From contig JARHVA010004906.1 of assembly GCA_037957365.1 (NCBI GenBank), positions 364,501-428,500 on the forward strand: a stretch of DNA of 64,000 nucleotides, given 5' to 3'. A program made the position numbers and the translations under genes. The DNA comes from Torreya grandis. Taxonomy: Eukaryota > Streptophyta > Pinopsida > Cupressales > Taxaceae. Of this stretch, positions 27,321 to 39,285 are shown piece by piece (within the stretch, counting starts at the first letter, position 1; every line of letters starts with the position of its first letter). The notes beneath the pieces were generated by a model, which made no database searches, was not told the origin of the DNA, and worked only from the letters and a program-made list of their open reading frames with translations.

Positions 27321-27485
27321 AAGGTGAAAATTTAGTTTCATTGTCACTAATATCAAAGTAAAAAATATTATGTTCCAATTCAAATGGATAGTGAAGATTT
27401 ATTTTAAATTATTTTTTAAATAGAAGACCTTCTGTATATTTTTAACATATGGGAATATATTCTTGTATATATTTTTGAGTATGGG

Positions 27486-30072
27486 AATATTCAAAAAACC
27501 CAGATATATAATTTTAACTCAAGAGTAAATGGTTCAAAATGAATTCTCAGTTGATTCCCTAGGTATTATCATATGAAAACCTTGAATACTAATGTTTTTG
27601 TGTTGTTAGCATGTATGAAATAGATGAATAAATATTATCAAGATATGGGTAAAATTTTATTCATCAATGAGAAATAATAAAAGGATGGAATAGAGGGTGT
27701 CATCAAGGTGAAAACATAGTGTTTATTATAAACAAGACACTGTACTCAATTTGGAAAGGCTAGGAGTTTTTGACATCAAAAGTTTTTAAGACCCTAGTTA
27801 CCTAGTTTAAATCTTGGGTTGACTAATTAAGCATGTAAATATATCCCATGAAGGATATATAAGAAAACTAAAATTACCTACCTTTCCAAGATGTGTTACC
27901 CATTCCACAAGACTTTGCCAAAGTAATCATAAAATTGTGAGGATTGGATACTTGCATCAAAAGGAAGGAGACATGAATTATAGATATGAGGCATACCTTC
28001 TGTCCTAATTTACTAATATATTATACTCAAATAGACATTTAACTATTCTATTAGGCCAACAAGGAATTTAAACATCAACTAGGATATGCTATGAAAATGA
28101 TTTGATCGTGACTTTTATGTGATTGAATTTTAGATTTATTCCTTTTGAATTTTCCTTTTCAAATTTTTAGTTTTTCATTTTTTTTATTTATATTTAGATT
28201 TTTACATTTTGGTTTTTTTTGTATTTTTCTTGTTTACTCCTCCATACATATTTGGAAGGTCATTCAATATATATTTTAAATGACAACACAATAAATTTTA
28301 CATGTATCTATTAAATAGGAGAACCTATAAACCAAGATGATTAGATGCTCTTATAATTGTACATTACAAAAATTGATCTTGAATTTAACTTTGGAATACC
28401 CAATAAGAAGTGTAAAATTAATGGAAAAATATGAGATTGGTTGGGTAGCCCCAGTAAAAAAATTATGAATAGAATGATACAATGATAGATAACCTTGAAA
28501 ATTTTGTCATAACAAAGTGTAAAGTGAGTGACAGACATGTAAATAGACTACATTAATTATGTTATATGGAATATTACAAACTTTGGGAGAAAAAATGACA
28601 CTTTCAACCACTACCATAACTTTCTAGGAAATAGGTAATTATGTTTTGGAGTAGGAGATAAGAAAAAAGGTATCATATGAGGTGGGTTCTTATAAAAAAT
28701 TCTTTCTTGATTTCCCAAGGTCTTACAATGCAATTCACAAATCATATAGGCATGAAAGTAAGAGGGATAGAACTATGAAGAATAATAAAGAGGGATATAT
28801 CAAAGATGCCTAATAAAGTGCAAGGGATCATGGTGGTGAAAATTTTAGTAATGATAAAAGGGAGATAATAAATTAGGAGGGACCCAAGAGGCATGACAAA
28901 GTAAGAGGGAAAAATAAGAGGTGAAATAAAGTCTAATAGAACCAAGAGCCACATAAGCTTGGATAATCTAAAATTTGAGGTAAAGTAAGATGAATCCAAT
29001 AGGTGAGGTAAATAGGATAAATCCAAAATGTGTGAAACATAATAGTAAGGAGAGGTGGGAGCCAAGAGGAAAATTAATATAGGGACAAGGATGAATCTAA
29101 GAGGCACAATAAAGTGTGAGATCAGACTAAGAGGGAAAATGTTTTCAAATTTGAGTTATAGATTTATGTATTTTTTCCTTTGCTATTATGTTATTCTTGA
29201 CTGATATCTCTGATGCATGCCATAGTAATATCAAGGATTAACATTTGACTAGTAAAAAGGGTTTCAAAAAAATTAAACATCATTAGACCAACTAATGGCA
29301 TTAAATTTTTCTTATTTATTTTAAAAATGATCAGCCTTATATATGATTTTGTGTTGTTTATAATTATTTTGAACATCATCAAACTTTTCATTTACATGTG
29401 TTTGTTTTAATAATTATGGAACATTATCATCTTAGTTTATGGCATTGTCCTATAGGGATATTTTTAGAACCTCATTGGCCTAGTTGATGGTGTTGCACTC
29501 TTTTGATAAATATATATTATGTTATAGGCCTATTTAATGGTGCTTCATGATTTTGGATTATTATTTACAACATTAGCCTTAATGATGATGTTAGATTTGT
29601 TTAATACTTATAGAATCTCATTAGCCAATGGTGTTTCATTATCAGCATATTTGTTTAACCTCATCTACTTGGATAATGGAAATTATAAATTTATAATGTG
29701 AAAATATAAATTCATTATCAAAAATATCAAAGTAAAAACCAATAGGTTCCAATTGGAATGGATCATTAGATTCTATTTCAAATTATGTTTTAAATATAAG
29801 AAGACCTTCTTGTATATATTTTTCAAATAAGGGAACATATTCTTGTATATATTTTTCAAGTATGGGACTATATTCTTGTGATCTTTGTCAAATATGGGAA
29901 GTTATTTTTATGGATATTCATCAACTATGGGAAGATATTATTGTGAATCTTCTTCAAATATGGGAAGGTATTCTTGTGGATATTCATAAAATATGGGAAG
30001 ATCTTCTTGTAAATATTAATCAAATATGGGAAGACATTCATTTTTATCTTAATAAAATATGGGATAAAGTCC
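27486..30072 (+). repeat. Large direct duplication, copy 2 (2.6 kb)
   Basis: Head-to-tail with copy 1, starting exactly where copy 1 ends. The 1.4-kb unpaired middle of copy 1 is missing: at 29,142-29,147 the purine-rich array joins directly to the TTTGAATTTG-type segment. The copy ends in an expanded 33-bp minisatellite (eight units, against about two in copy 1). Confidence 0.8.
29809..30072 (+). repeat. 33-bp minisatellite, eight units, with an open 11-residue repeat
   Basis: Eight head-to-tail 33-bp units vary on CTTGTRNATATTNNTCAAAT followed by ATGGGAAGATATT. Because 33 is a multiple of three, one plus-strand frame (ATG 29,862 to TAG 30,132, 90 codons) stays open through five full units. 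It reads as an 11-residue repeat such as QIWEGILVDIH, KIWEDLLVNIN and QIWEDIHFYLN, then ends after a short non-repeated tail. Trp and Glu are invariant and hydrophobic positions alternate, giving an amphipathic look. Copy 1 of the duplication has only about two units. No known protein matches; the frame may be fortuitous, but the repeat is certain. Confidence 0.85.
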
Positions 30073-30970
30073 CATTAGAGGAATTTTATAAAATACCACT
30101 ATATAATCACAATTGTCATTCATTTATTCAGTAGACAAAAAGAGACTCCTAAGATTTGAAAATTATTACACTATATAACTAAATTTTGAGAGGAAATTAC
30201 CTATTCTTCCCAATTCTAAGTACACATAATCCAAGTAGCCCTGAATTAAGTTTGAATACACCTCTAAGGTCACAAACCATTGTTTAATAATTTAATTACA
30301 CTATTTTTGGTTCCAACATACCCCATTCTTAGATTTCAAATGGTGACCCTCTTAGTTCAGCATGACCACTTCCTTCTACTCTTGATCAGTTGCTTGATAT
30401 TTGATGTGAATACTCAAAATTGCTTAAATTTGTAGAGTTTAACCATTTTAGATAATATATTTTAAAGTTACTTTTAAAATCCTCCTTTGAGTTAAATTTT
30501 ACTAAGACTTATGAAACTAGTGTAACTTAAGATCTTTTCCAAAATCTTGCATTAGTAATACAACTTGTAATTCTTCCATTACACTACAAAATAACTAAGC
30601 TTATATTACATCTTACTTTGGAAATTAGATTTTTTTTGATATTATGAGATCTCTTGTAAATTACTTGAGTATAAAATCTGAGTATTAAACCTTTGGGCAT
30701 TTTTAAGGTATTTAAGTTGTAGGTCAGACGTGGCCCTTTAAATGTTTTATTTCACTAATTTTGGGCTCTTAAAATAGGAAAATTCAAGTCCTTTGTAGTG
30801 AGTCTGGTCGATCTTTTTCTATTGTTTTGATGTCCTTCACTAATAAAATTCATGTTTTTATTTTATACTTATTATATTTTATCATTTAAATGAACTAACA
30901 ATGCTAACATTTTGATAGTGTTTGCCTTAGTCTTTTTTTGCAAGTTTTCCTTGTCTAGGCCTTTTGAATG

Positions 30971-31595
30971 GCTAAGATCATGCCACATGGCACAATACCA
31001 TTCACATAAGAGCCTAATGAACTTTAAGATTTATATTTTTGTGAAAATCCTTGGGGATTTAAGTAGCTAATTTAATGTTACAAGGCATCAACTTGAGGAC
31101 CCAAGATATAGTCAGTAGCCTAATGGCTCTGGGCCTCTAGGTAGGTCACTAAAATGATACCACGTGTAATCATCTTGACAATTTAAGGACCTAAAATCCA
31201 AAACAAAATATAATTTTTCCAAGCCTATAGGTAATAAATATGATGCCATATGGAATCATCCCAATAACCCAACAACCTAGAATCCAAAGTTTTCCTGCAT
31301 ACCCTCTAAGCCTCTAGGTTAGTGGGATTGTACCACATGACATCATCCCACTAACACATGGATTTGGGGTAGTCTGTACAATATTAAGAATATGGGTTAG
31401 TGAGATTACACCACATGTAAAAATCCTAATAAACTATAGTACCATATCAATCCATACATTTTAGGGCCTCTAAGTTAGTGGGATTGTGCAACATGGTGTC
31501 ATCCCTTTACCCTACAGTCTTAAGGCAATCCGTATAGTCCTAGTCCTAAAGGTTAGTAAGATTATGCCACATGGTTCCATCCCATTAGCCTAGAT
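30971..31595. promoter_or_regulatory. Array of about eight 38-bp palindromes, ~80-bp period
   Basis: Imperfect inverted repeats of the form GTTAGTGGGAT-n-CCACATGG-n-ATCCCACTAAC recur near 30,971, 31,070, 31,146, 31,229, 31,317, 31,395, 31,473 and 31,551; the last five are spaced 78 to 88 bases apart. The centre is CCACATGG or a variant; the 31,146 copy has CCACGTGT, a true CACGTG G-box. The dyads are retained although the spacer sequence drifts. Symmetric CACRTG cores suit dimeric bHLH or bZIP factors, which is inference only. The array sits upstream of the TATA box of the same repeat, where LTR enhancers lie. Confidence 0.65.
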
Positions 31596-32038
31596 CAAAA
31601 AAATTAGTGAGAAAAAATCTCAAATCTAATTAATCATATAAGTGGACTCAAGAACCTGAAGGAGAGCTACTGTAGATAAGGAATACAGTGGGAGATTATG
31701 GATGAGCAACAAATGGACCTAATGGACACAACATCCAATTAGTTTGTCATGAAAGAGTAAGCAGAGGACATGTGGTTCCCAATGATGTTAATATCAGTGA
31801 AATACTTTAAATTTATGGTTTTTTAACCCATTTAAACCATCATAATCATGACACGTAAAATGATCAATTGATATGGCTTTCAAATACTGACTAGTCAAAG
31901 AGGACACATGGAGTGAGCTAGTGGATTTTGAATCTGAATATTCAACTAATGGGCTAGAAGGGAATTTTTTTTATGCCAAGGTATTATTTTTTTATGATTC
32001 TTGATCCTTCATTAATTCCATGAACTCATCAAATTTAC

Positions 32039-32048
32039 TATATAAATA
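32039..32048 (+). promoter_or_regulatory. TATA box in left repeat of B
   Basis: TATATAAATA within CTATATAAATAG, conserved at 44,177 in the right copy with its flanks. It implies transcription rightward and a U3/R boundary around 32,070. Confidence 0.6.
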
Positions 32049-33060
32049 GTCTAAATTATTATTGTAAATGGGTGACACTTTTGGGTACCAAGGCTCTGCA
32101 AGAATTGTGTCAATATTTCACCTACCTTTATTTGTATTTTTCCTATATTATCCACCAAGGGTTGGTTAAAACTTTAGGTAATGAAACATTTATATAAGTG
32201 TCCTAGATTATACGAGCCTTTCTCCCATACCTTCAGCCTTAATTACTTTCCTATGGATTTTAACTATGGTAAAATACTCTCAGAATGTTGAATATAAAGA
32301 TTTTATTATGTTTTATTTAATCAATGTTCAAAGTTCTTGAATTAACTTGATAAATGATGTTAAGGATTGATATTAAGATCTCGACATATTTGATTATCGT
32401 AGTTTGGATGTGCAATAGCTAGCTTAAATAGTCTATTGGTTTTGTTTATATTTATTTCAATTTCTTGTAATCATCATGTGCAATAGCTATAGACTACAAG
32501 ATAGACTTTGGAATGAATCTAGTAGATTAATGTATTTTCATATTATCCTTAGAAGCTCTCCCATTGGTTGGTTGACATTTGTGTAGTAGCTATACCACCA
32601 CATAGTGGTATAACTATGGCCAAGTAATGTTGGCAAATTTAAGCACCACGAAGCTCATTTAAATCAAAGGTAACCCCTCTCTTTTTTTCCTTACCCTACA
32701 CTTTTTTATCATTTTTTGATGATATCCTACCTTATAATATTGTGATAATAATTGAAAAAAAGTATAAATCACTATTTCATAAGTTAAATCAGATAGGAAA
32801 CCAGATTTAGATAATTAATTAGAAAGAAAGTAAGTAAATAAACATGAACTCTTATATAAATTGAACCTATGGTGGTAATAATTGTTTCTCTTAGAGTAAA
32901 ATGGGTTAAATAGCTTAGTCCATGCATTAAACTAACATAAATCCTAAAATTAATGAGAGGACATTCATCCCATGCATTTTTTCCTCCCTTTTGTCCTCTT
33001 TAAATTACTCAATCCTATGGATATATTTTGAGAAGGTCACAAATTGAAGCCGATAGAAAC

Positions 33061-33079
33061 TAGTGCTAGAAGGAGGGGC
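33061..33079 (+). other. Possible primer binding site of element B
   Basis: TAGTGCTAGAAGGAGGGGC follows the end of the left repeat. It resembles, from memory of plant gypsy leaders, a TGGCGCTAGAAGG-type site after one G-to-A and one C-to-T change. A second similar string (AATGCTAGAAGTAGGGG) lies at 33,175. Weak evidence. Confidence 0.35.
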
Positions 33080-34134
33080 TAAACCTATTAACTGCTCATT
33101 GTAATTTGACTTGATGCCCTCTCCTTCTGCTTCTTCCAAATTTATTATCTTCTTAAACATAACCAACATAAATTAATGCTAGAAGTAGGGGAATGTTTTG
33201 TTTGATTGAATATTGATGACCATTATTATTTATTAGCTTGTCTTTTGATGGTGGGTAAGTGAATAATGTTGGGTGACAAAAAGTGGCCTACCCATGGACA
33301 TGATTTTCCTAAAATTTCATAAATATAAAATTATGTAGATAATTTGATATGCCTACCCTCCAAATTTGAAGATAATGTAAGAAAATTAAATGTAGCATTT
33401 CGAGTCTAGTTTCTAAACACCAATTTTTTCTAAAAATGGTTAAGTATAACAAAGCCAAACATCTAAAATTTGAAGAGGAACTCCTATTTTTTTAATAAAT
33501 AGAGTAAATAAATGGCTATGTGGTGCACCATTTTTTTAGAAGCATTTAGTATTTTTTGAAACACTTCAATATAAATTTAGATAAGATCTTCTAGTTTGTG
33601 ACCTATATTTTTAAAATGAATACCTTTTTTATGAATTTTTCAAGTAAATAGATCTTGAAAACTAACAAAAAAAATGGATAGTCATCCATGTGGTGTGCCT
33701 AACTACCTCAAAAAAAATGAAAATCAATTTTTTTTTTATGTGTGTAGAAGCAGGCCTAGTTTGTGACCATATAACTTGTTTTTCACTTAGATCAATAAAA
33801 GACAAATTATATGAACATGTATAGGCATGTATTTTTGTGGCATGTAGTGGCATAAAAAATGTATAGTTAAAAACTAACATAGTTTAAAACCTTAAATTAG
33901 TCCAAAAATTATAAAAAAAACATATTTTTGGAACGAGGAGAGCATGCTCATTGCGATGGTATTAAGTTTTTGAATTTTCACATTGAAATTCATAGTGTAT
34001 TTGGTAATCAAAGTTGAATTCTTTTTTATTATCATAACTCTCAAAATTTATTGTAGATTGATAGGTCTAAGCCTTTGGCTCAGGAATCCAAGCCATTCTC
34101 AAGCTAAAAGGCATGGGATTTGAATTCAAATTCA
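33080..34134. other. Stretch without recognisable genes
   Basis: AT-rich. Two related strings, ATGGCTATGTGGTGCACCATT (33,511) and GATAGTCATCCATGTGGTGTG (33,677), suggest a small degenerate repeat. No coherent frame. Confidence 0.4.
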
Positions 34135-34314
34135 AATAGTGCGATCACGTTAATGTATAATGAGATTATGTTAATAGATAATGAAATCATATTATTATAA
34201 AATAAATAACATGATTGAATCACTATTTTTTTTTGCTTTAAATCAGTGAACATGGAAATGGAGTGAACCTAAGATAATAGATAGCATGATCATGTTATTG
34301 ATAACATGATTATG

Positions 34315-34414
34315 TTATCAATAATGTGATTACCTTATCAATAATGTGACCACATTATCAATAATGTGATTAAATTATCAATAATGTGATCATGTTATCA
34401 ATAATGTGATCATA
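34315..34414 (+). repeat. 20-bp tandem repeat, five units
   Basis: Five head-to-tail units of TTATCAATAATGTGATNANN with no spacer. Each unit is partly self-complementary (AATGTGATCACATT theme). Related but scrambled units occur in the right arm around 39,085-39,350. Confidence 0.9.
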
Positions 34415-34934
34415 TTCCTATTATTTTTCACATAAAATCATGTGGACATGCACATGAAGCCAACTTTGTCCAGAAGCTTATATTTACTACTTTAAATGTT
34501 GAGTATAAATTTACTAATATATTGCTACATTTATTTCCTTAAACTTTAAATTTATTTTAGTAAATAAAATAAATTAGGGTCACTCTATTGATATATTTGG
34601 TCTCATATTTACACTCATTATGATATGGTAAATAGTTTTTCAAAATCCAATTTGGTCATTACTTAAGCATTTTTAGGGTGTAGATATTAAACCTAGGGAT
34701 TTGGTACATAAATTTTGTAATTGATCATTATTTTTTGTAAATATATAGTCATTTTTAAGGTTTTTTTTCCTTATATATTGATTCTTGACATGTATAGGAG
34801 TCCTAGGTTTATCAAAATTGAAGTTTGAAAACTACTCACTTTTAGCTTGACCCAAAGTAGTGTGATTGGGGTAGTATAGGTCATGTTGATGAACTACATA
34901 CATAAAACACACACTTTTTGTTAATTTCCCTTGT

Positions 34935-35475
34935 TTATCATCCCTCCCTCATCCTTAATCACTTCATATTCATCCCTCATTACCCCTAATCACTCTCTCA
35001 TCATTACTCATTGTCCCTAATCACTCTCTCATTGACCCTCACTATCCCTAGTCATCTCCAGTCACTCCCTTATCATCCATAATCACTCCATTTACCCTCA
35101 CTATCCCTTATCATCCCTAATCACTCCTTACCCATCATTTATCATCCTTAATCACTCCTTCCTCATCCATCATCATCCCTAATCACTTCCTCATTCTTAT
35201 TCATTCCCTCCTCATCCCTCCTCATCCCTAATCACTCATTCATTGACCCTCATTATCTCTCATCATCTCTAATCACTTGGGGTTATCATCATTAATCACT
35301 ATATTTATTATCACCATCCCTAATCACTCCCTGCTCATCTCCTAAATCCCTAATCAATATTTCATCATCCCTCATCATTGATAATCACTCCTTCATTGAC
35401 CCTCACCATCCCTCATCACTCCATGATTGACCCTCACCATCCCTCACCATCCCTAATCACTCCCTCATCATCTAA
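34935..35475 (+). repeat. CATCCCTAATCACTCCCT minisatellite (left arm)
   Basis: About 540 bp of irregular short units combining CATCCCTCAT, CCCTAATCACTCC and TTGACCCTCAC. The higher-order order of units is irregular. The reverse-complement array is at 37,735-38,475. Confidence 0.9.
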
Positions 35476-35731
35476 CATATGTATATACTTTAAATATATA
35501 TTTGATTCCAATCATACATTGTTTAATCCATTATAATAAAAATTAACTCTTTTCTATGAATTGTTGTGTTGTCAATACCCATTTGTGATAGTCAATTTTA
35601 TTACTGAATGAATTGGATGATCTTCTAAATTTGTATTCAATTAACATAAGTACTAACATAAAATAGAGTCTAAATTTTAGCTCATTTAATTATCTTTGAT
35701 GTTCATCTAAGTAGATGAAACTTTATTCAGT

Positions 35732-37330
35732 TCATTTTTTTATAGCTTGGTTTAAAAGATAAAAATTAGACACAAATCTCTTGTATATTTTTTTAATTTT
35801 GAGAATATTTAAATTAGATGCAAAGTTATTTAGTGTTTCCCATTCCCATATGACTTGAATATTTTTAAGGTTTACACATTCACTCCTTTTATGTGTAATG
35901 TATCCAAAATAATTTATATCTTGCATGAAAAATGAACATTTATTCATGTTATCATAAAAATATGTTTCTATAAAATGTGAAAGACTAGTTCAGCATGGTG
36001 TAGATGTTCATCCCATGTTTTCTAAAGATTAAGATGTCATCAAGGTAGATTTTAAAAATTACATAGGTAAAGGGCCTGAGGATATCATTAAACATCTTAA
36101 TGAATGAATTCACTACATAAGTTAACCTAAAAGGCATAACCAACTAGTCAATCAATCCTTTCTTTATTTTTAAGACTATATTCCAAATGTCTAGATGTTT
36201 AACATGAATATGATTATACCCAAACTTAAGATTAATTTTGGAAAATAATTATAAACCATGGATATGGAAATAAAATATCTTAATATTTAGATGAGGATAA
36301 TAGTTCTTCACTTTAATATTGTTAATATCTTTTTAATTAATTCACAACTTTGGCACAAGCATAGTTGGGCTTCTATAAGGCAATGATTTGGTCATGATGT
36401 GTCCATTATTCATTATTTCATGGATCTATCACTTGATATATTCATTCTCTATAAATTATATGTTTATATAAAGAGGTTTGAGGTAGAGGTAGTAAAGGGA
36501 TCATATTAATAGTTTTTTTTAGTGTACAATATGTAGGAACTTATTTAGGTGATTGAAAGATATCCTTATATTCATCTAGTTTATGGTTCAATTATTTTGT
36601 CTTTGTAATTATTGGATAAACCACACTATGATATGGTGACATAATTATGTTATTAAATTTACTTATTACCATAAAGAGTATACTTATTAATAGAACTAAC
36701 AAGATTATTTCACTTTCGAGCACTAATGACTGAAAGTTTATGAACTAACTATGATATATGGTATTTCAGATCATGACAATCTATCACAAACTTTCAAGGA
36801 TTTAATTCAAAGACTACATGTGAATGGTAAATATATGGTTGACCACATATAAAACATCGCACACCTCTAATAGTGAGATTTCACAAAGGATTGCATATTT
36901 AAAGAGTTTGATTTTCTACACCAAGTGACACTACAAAGTGATCCATTTCCCAAAGCATACACTAGACCATACACTAGTGTCTGGTTATGGATGATGTATA
37001 AATTTCAAGTTTAATTTTTGAAAATATGATTTAGGGGAAATTAAATTCTTATAAATTCCATTGTAAATAATGAAGTGTATTAACTCACTATTTATCAACA
37101 ATTGTTAATGAAACAATATTTTTAATTCATATAATTTCTTGTTAGGGGAAGTAGAGATATTTTTATTACTGACCATATCATTGGGTTCATAATATATTAT
37201 TTATTTACCTTTTTATAGTGATATATAACTTTTACCCACTTCTTAAGATGTTAAAATAGATAGCTCATAGTGTGACACTCTTCATTAGATTGAATATTGA
37301 AGTTATGAATTAAGCACCACTTTCTAATCT
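35732..37330 (-). pseudogene. Ty3/gypsy pol fragment: protease end, RT and start of RNase H linker
   Basis: On the minus strand the order is that of a plant Ty3/gypsy polyprotein. A weak protease end (CGQPYIYHSHVVFELNP, about 36,850-36,790) comes first. Then RT: YRSPTMLVPK near 36,360, NYYPHLNI, FSKINLKFGY near 36,240, VMPFRLTY near 36,130, DILRPF, and the catalytic box YLDDILIF with both aspartates intact at 36,036-36,047. Then a clean 71-codon frame from 35,947 to 35,732 follows the pattern KCSFFMQ..NYFGYI...IWEWET........YKRFVSNF. The 'DGTWRMCVDYR' region after LVPK appears deleted. Stops and frameshifts break it. Its integrase is missing: the left inverted-repeat arm begins where it should be. 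A knuckle-like stretch near 37,300 is too decayed to claim. Confidence 0.88.
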
Positions 37331-37734
37331 TAGACTACTTGTTCTAATCATTTGAAAATTATTTTCCACTCTCTGGTAGATGACTCAATCAATAGACATA
37401 CAAATATAAGTCCTTTAATGTAATTATTCAGATTATAAAATGTCCTCATATGGAAATCAATTGATTGGTTTCAACAAATCACATATCTTGGTGATCCTCA
37501 TGTATTTACTACCCATTTTTGGTGTTATGGTAGTTTTACTTGCTTCTCTTTTTCTAGAAGATTTTTAATCATGAATTACATTATTTCTAATAGGCTAATA
37601 TTTTTTTGTAGGTGTTAAATATTTATGTTTAATATATGCCTCCACATCATTTTGATCACTATGTCTTGTATTTTATGCTAGAACTCAACTCTTTACTTGT
37701 ATCTCCTAGCATTGTTAAACCCAAAAATAATAAC

Positions 37735-38475
37735 ACCATCAAGGTATTGGATAGAGTGATTAATGATGATGAGGTATGGGGAATAATTGAGTATAGATGA
37801 TGAGGGAGTCAATAAGGATGATGAGGGATGATGAGGGATGATGAAGGAGTGATTAGGGAAGATGAGAGAGTATTAGGTATGATGAGGGTTAATGAGGGAG
37901 TGATTAGGGGTAATGAGGTATGAGGAATGTGTGATTAGATATGATGAGGTATGATGAATTAGTGATTAGGGATGATGAGGGATGGTGAGATTCAATGAGG
38001 GAGTGATTAGGTATGTTGAGGGAGTGATTATAAATGATGACTAACGGTGAGGGACAATAAGGGAGTGAATAAGGATGATGAGGGATGATAAGGGAGTAAT
38101 TAAGGATGATGAAGTAGTGATTAGGGATGATGAGAGATTGATTAGGAATGGTGAGATCTAATGAGGTAGTGATTTGGGATGATGAAGGAGTGATTAAACA
38201 TGATGGGGGATGGTGAGGGTCAATGAGGGAGTGATGAGGGATGAGGAGTGAGTGATTAAGGATGATGAGGGATAGTGAGGGTCAATAAGGGAATAATTAA
38301 GGATGATGAGGGAGTGATTAGAGATGAATAGAGATAGTGAGGTTCAATAAGGGAGTGATTATATATGACTAGAGATAGTGAGGGTCAATGAGGGAGTGAT
38401 TAGGGACAATGAGAAATGATGAGAGAGTAATTAGGGATGATGAGGGATGAGTAGTAAGTGATAAGGGATGAGGTA
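37735..38475 (-). repeat. GATGAGGGAGTGATTAGG minisatellite (right arm)
   Basis: About 740 bp of irregular units, reverse complement of the array at 34,935-35,475. It is about 200 bp longer, so the two arrays have changed copy number independently. Confidence 0.9.
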
Positions 38476-39285
38476 GAGATTATGAACAAGTGAAATTAAC
38501 AAAAATTTATCATTGATGTGTGAAGGTCATTAATGTGAACTATGTTACCCCAATCACACTAATTTACATCAATTTCAAAGTGAGCAATTTTCAAACTTCA
38601 ATTTTGACAAACCTAGGAATCCTAAAAATGATAGGAATCAATCTGGAAGGCACAAAAACCTTAAAATGACTATATTTTTACCAAAAATAGACATCAAATG
38701 TAAAAATTATGTCCTAAAATCCCTAGGTTTAATACTTAAACCCTGAAAATGACAAAGTTCTAACCAAATTGGATTTTGAAAAACTATTTTCCAAATTGAA
38801 AGGCATGTAAATATGAGACCGACTCTATCAGATATAGAGTGACCCTAATTTCTTATATTTACTAAAATAAATTTAAATTATAAGGAAATAAATGTAACAA
38901 TATAAATGCAAACTTTAAAAAAAAATTCCTTATAAATGTAAACTTTAAATTTTTTTCCTTATAAATGTTGTGTTTATTTCCTTATACTTGACATTTTGAG
39001 TAGTAAATATAAGCTTCTAGCCAAAATTAGCTTCATGTGAAATTCCAAATTCTTTTATGTGCAAAATAACAAGAATGAAATTGTGTTATCAATAATATAA
39101 TCACATTATTAATAATGTGATTTCATTATCTATTAACCAAGCTTCACTCCATTTGTATATTCACTACTTTAATGTGCAAAACATTAATAACGTGATCACA
39201 TTATTATTTTTATGATAACATGATCATGTTATATATTAATGTGATCATGTTATACATTAACACAATTTCATTATGGCTCAGTAAT
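37735..39285 (-). repeat. Right arm of long inverted repeat
   Basis: Mirror of 34,135-35,475. A small local AACTTTAAATTTTTTTCCTTATAAATG duplication near 38,915-38,965 lengthens it relative to the left arm. Confidence 0.8.

Larger units (their letters stand above)
23741..27485 (+). repeat. Large direct duplication, copy 1 (3.7 kb)
   Basis: Starts at AATATTTAAAAAACCCA and matches copy 2, which starts at 27,486 with AATATTCAAAAAACCCA. Homologous parts are 23,741 to about 25,400 and about 26,800 to 27,485; they stay colinear with 27,486-29,142 and 29,147 onward. Shared landmarks include CCCAATAAGAAGTGTAAAAT (24,628 and 28,398) and ATGTTATTCTTGACT (26,845 and 29,190). The middle 1.4 kb (about 25,400-26,790) has no partner in copy 2, so either it was inserted here or it was deleted there. 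No protein motif was recognised. Confidence 0.8.
30309..33060 (+). repeat. Left 2.7-kb direct repeat (probable 5' LTR of B)
   Basis: Matches 42,525-45,212 from TGGTTCCAACATACCCC to GGTCACAAATTGAAG. Landmarks in order: CTTAGATTTCAAATGG, GTTTTCCTTG, the palindrome array, ATATAAATAGTCTA, CATCATGTGYAGTAGCTA, ATGAAGCTCATTTAAATCAAAGG. Left homology may extend up to about 60 bases further. Identity is roughly 75% by eye. Confidence 0.75.
34135..35475 (+). repeat. Left arm of long inverted repeat
   Basis: Reverse-complement partner of 37,735-39,285. It contains the 20-bp tandem repeat, a unique block of about 500 bp and the CATCCCTAATCACTCC minisatellite at its inner end. Confidence 0.8.
34135..39285. 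mobile_element. 5.1-kb structure with ~1.4-kb inverted-repeat arms
   Basis: The left arm (34,135-35,475) is the reverse complement of the right arm (37,735-39,285), diverged to about 70-75% by eye. Matching blocks run in mirrored order: the AATGTGATCATGTT repeats, AAATGGAGTGAA, GAAGCTTATATTTACTACT, AGGGTCACTCTAT, the CCTAGGTTT block, CCCCAATCACACT and the long minisatellite. The 2.26-kb centre is an antisense Ty3/gypsy protease-RT fragment. It could be a TIR transposon or foldback element that captured the fragment, or two oppositely inserted copies of one repeat. A transposase was not seen and no flanking target duplication was identified. Confidence 0.7.

Noticed and set aside
34315..34414. 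CRISPR-like array
   Set aside because: The 20-bp units abut with no spacers and the context is plant TE DNA. It is a tandem repeat.
37240..37330. Zinc knuckle of the antisense gypsy gag
   Set aside because: One frame gives a loosely C/H-like string (NIQSNEECHTMSY) in the right place, but too few key residues remain to call it.
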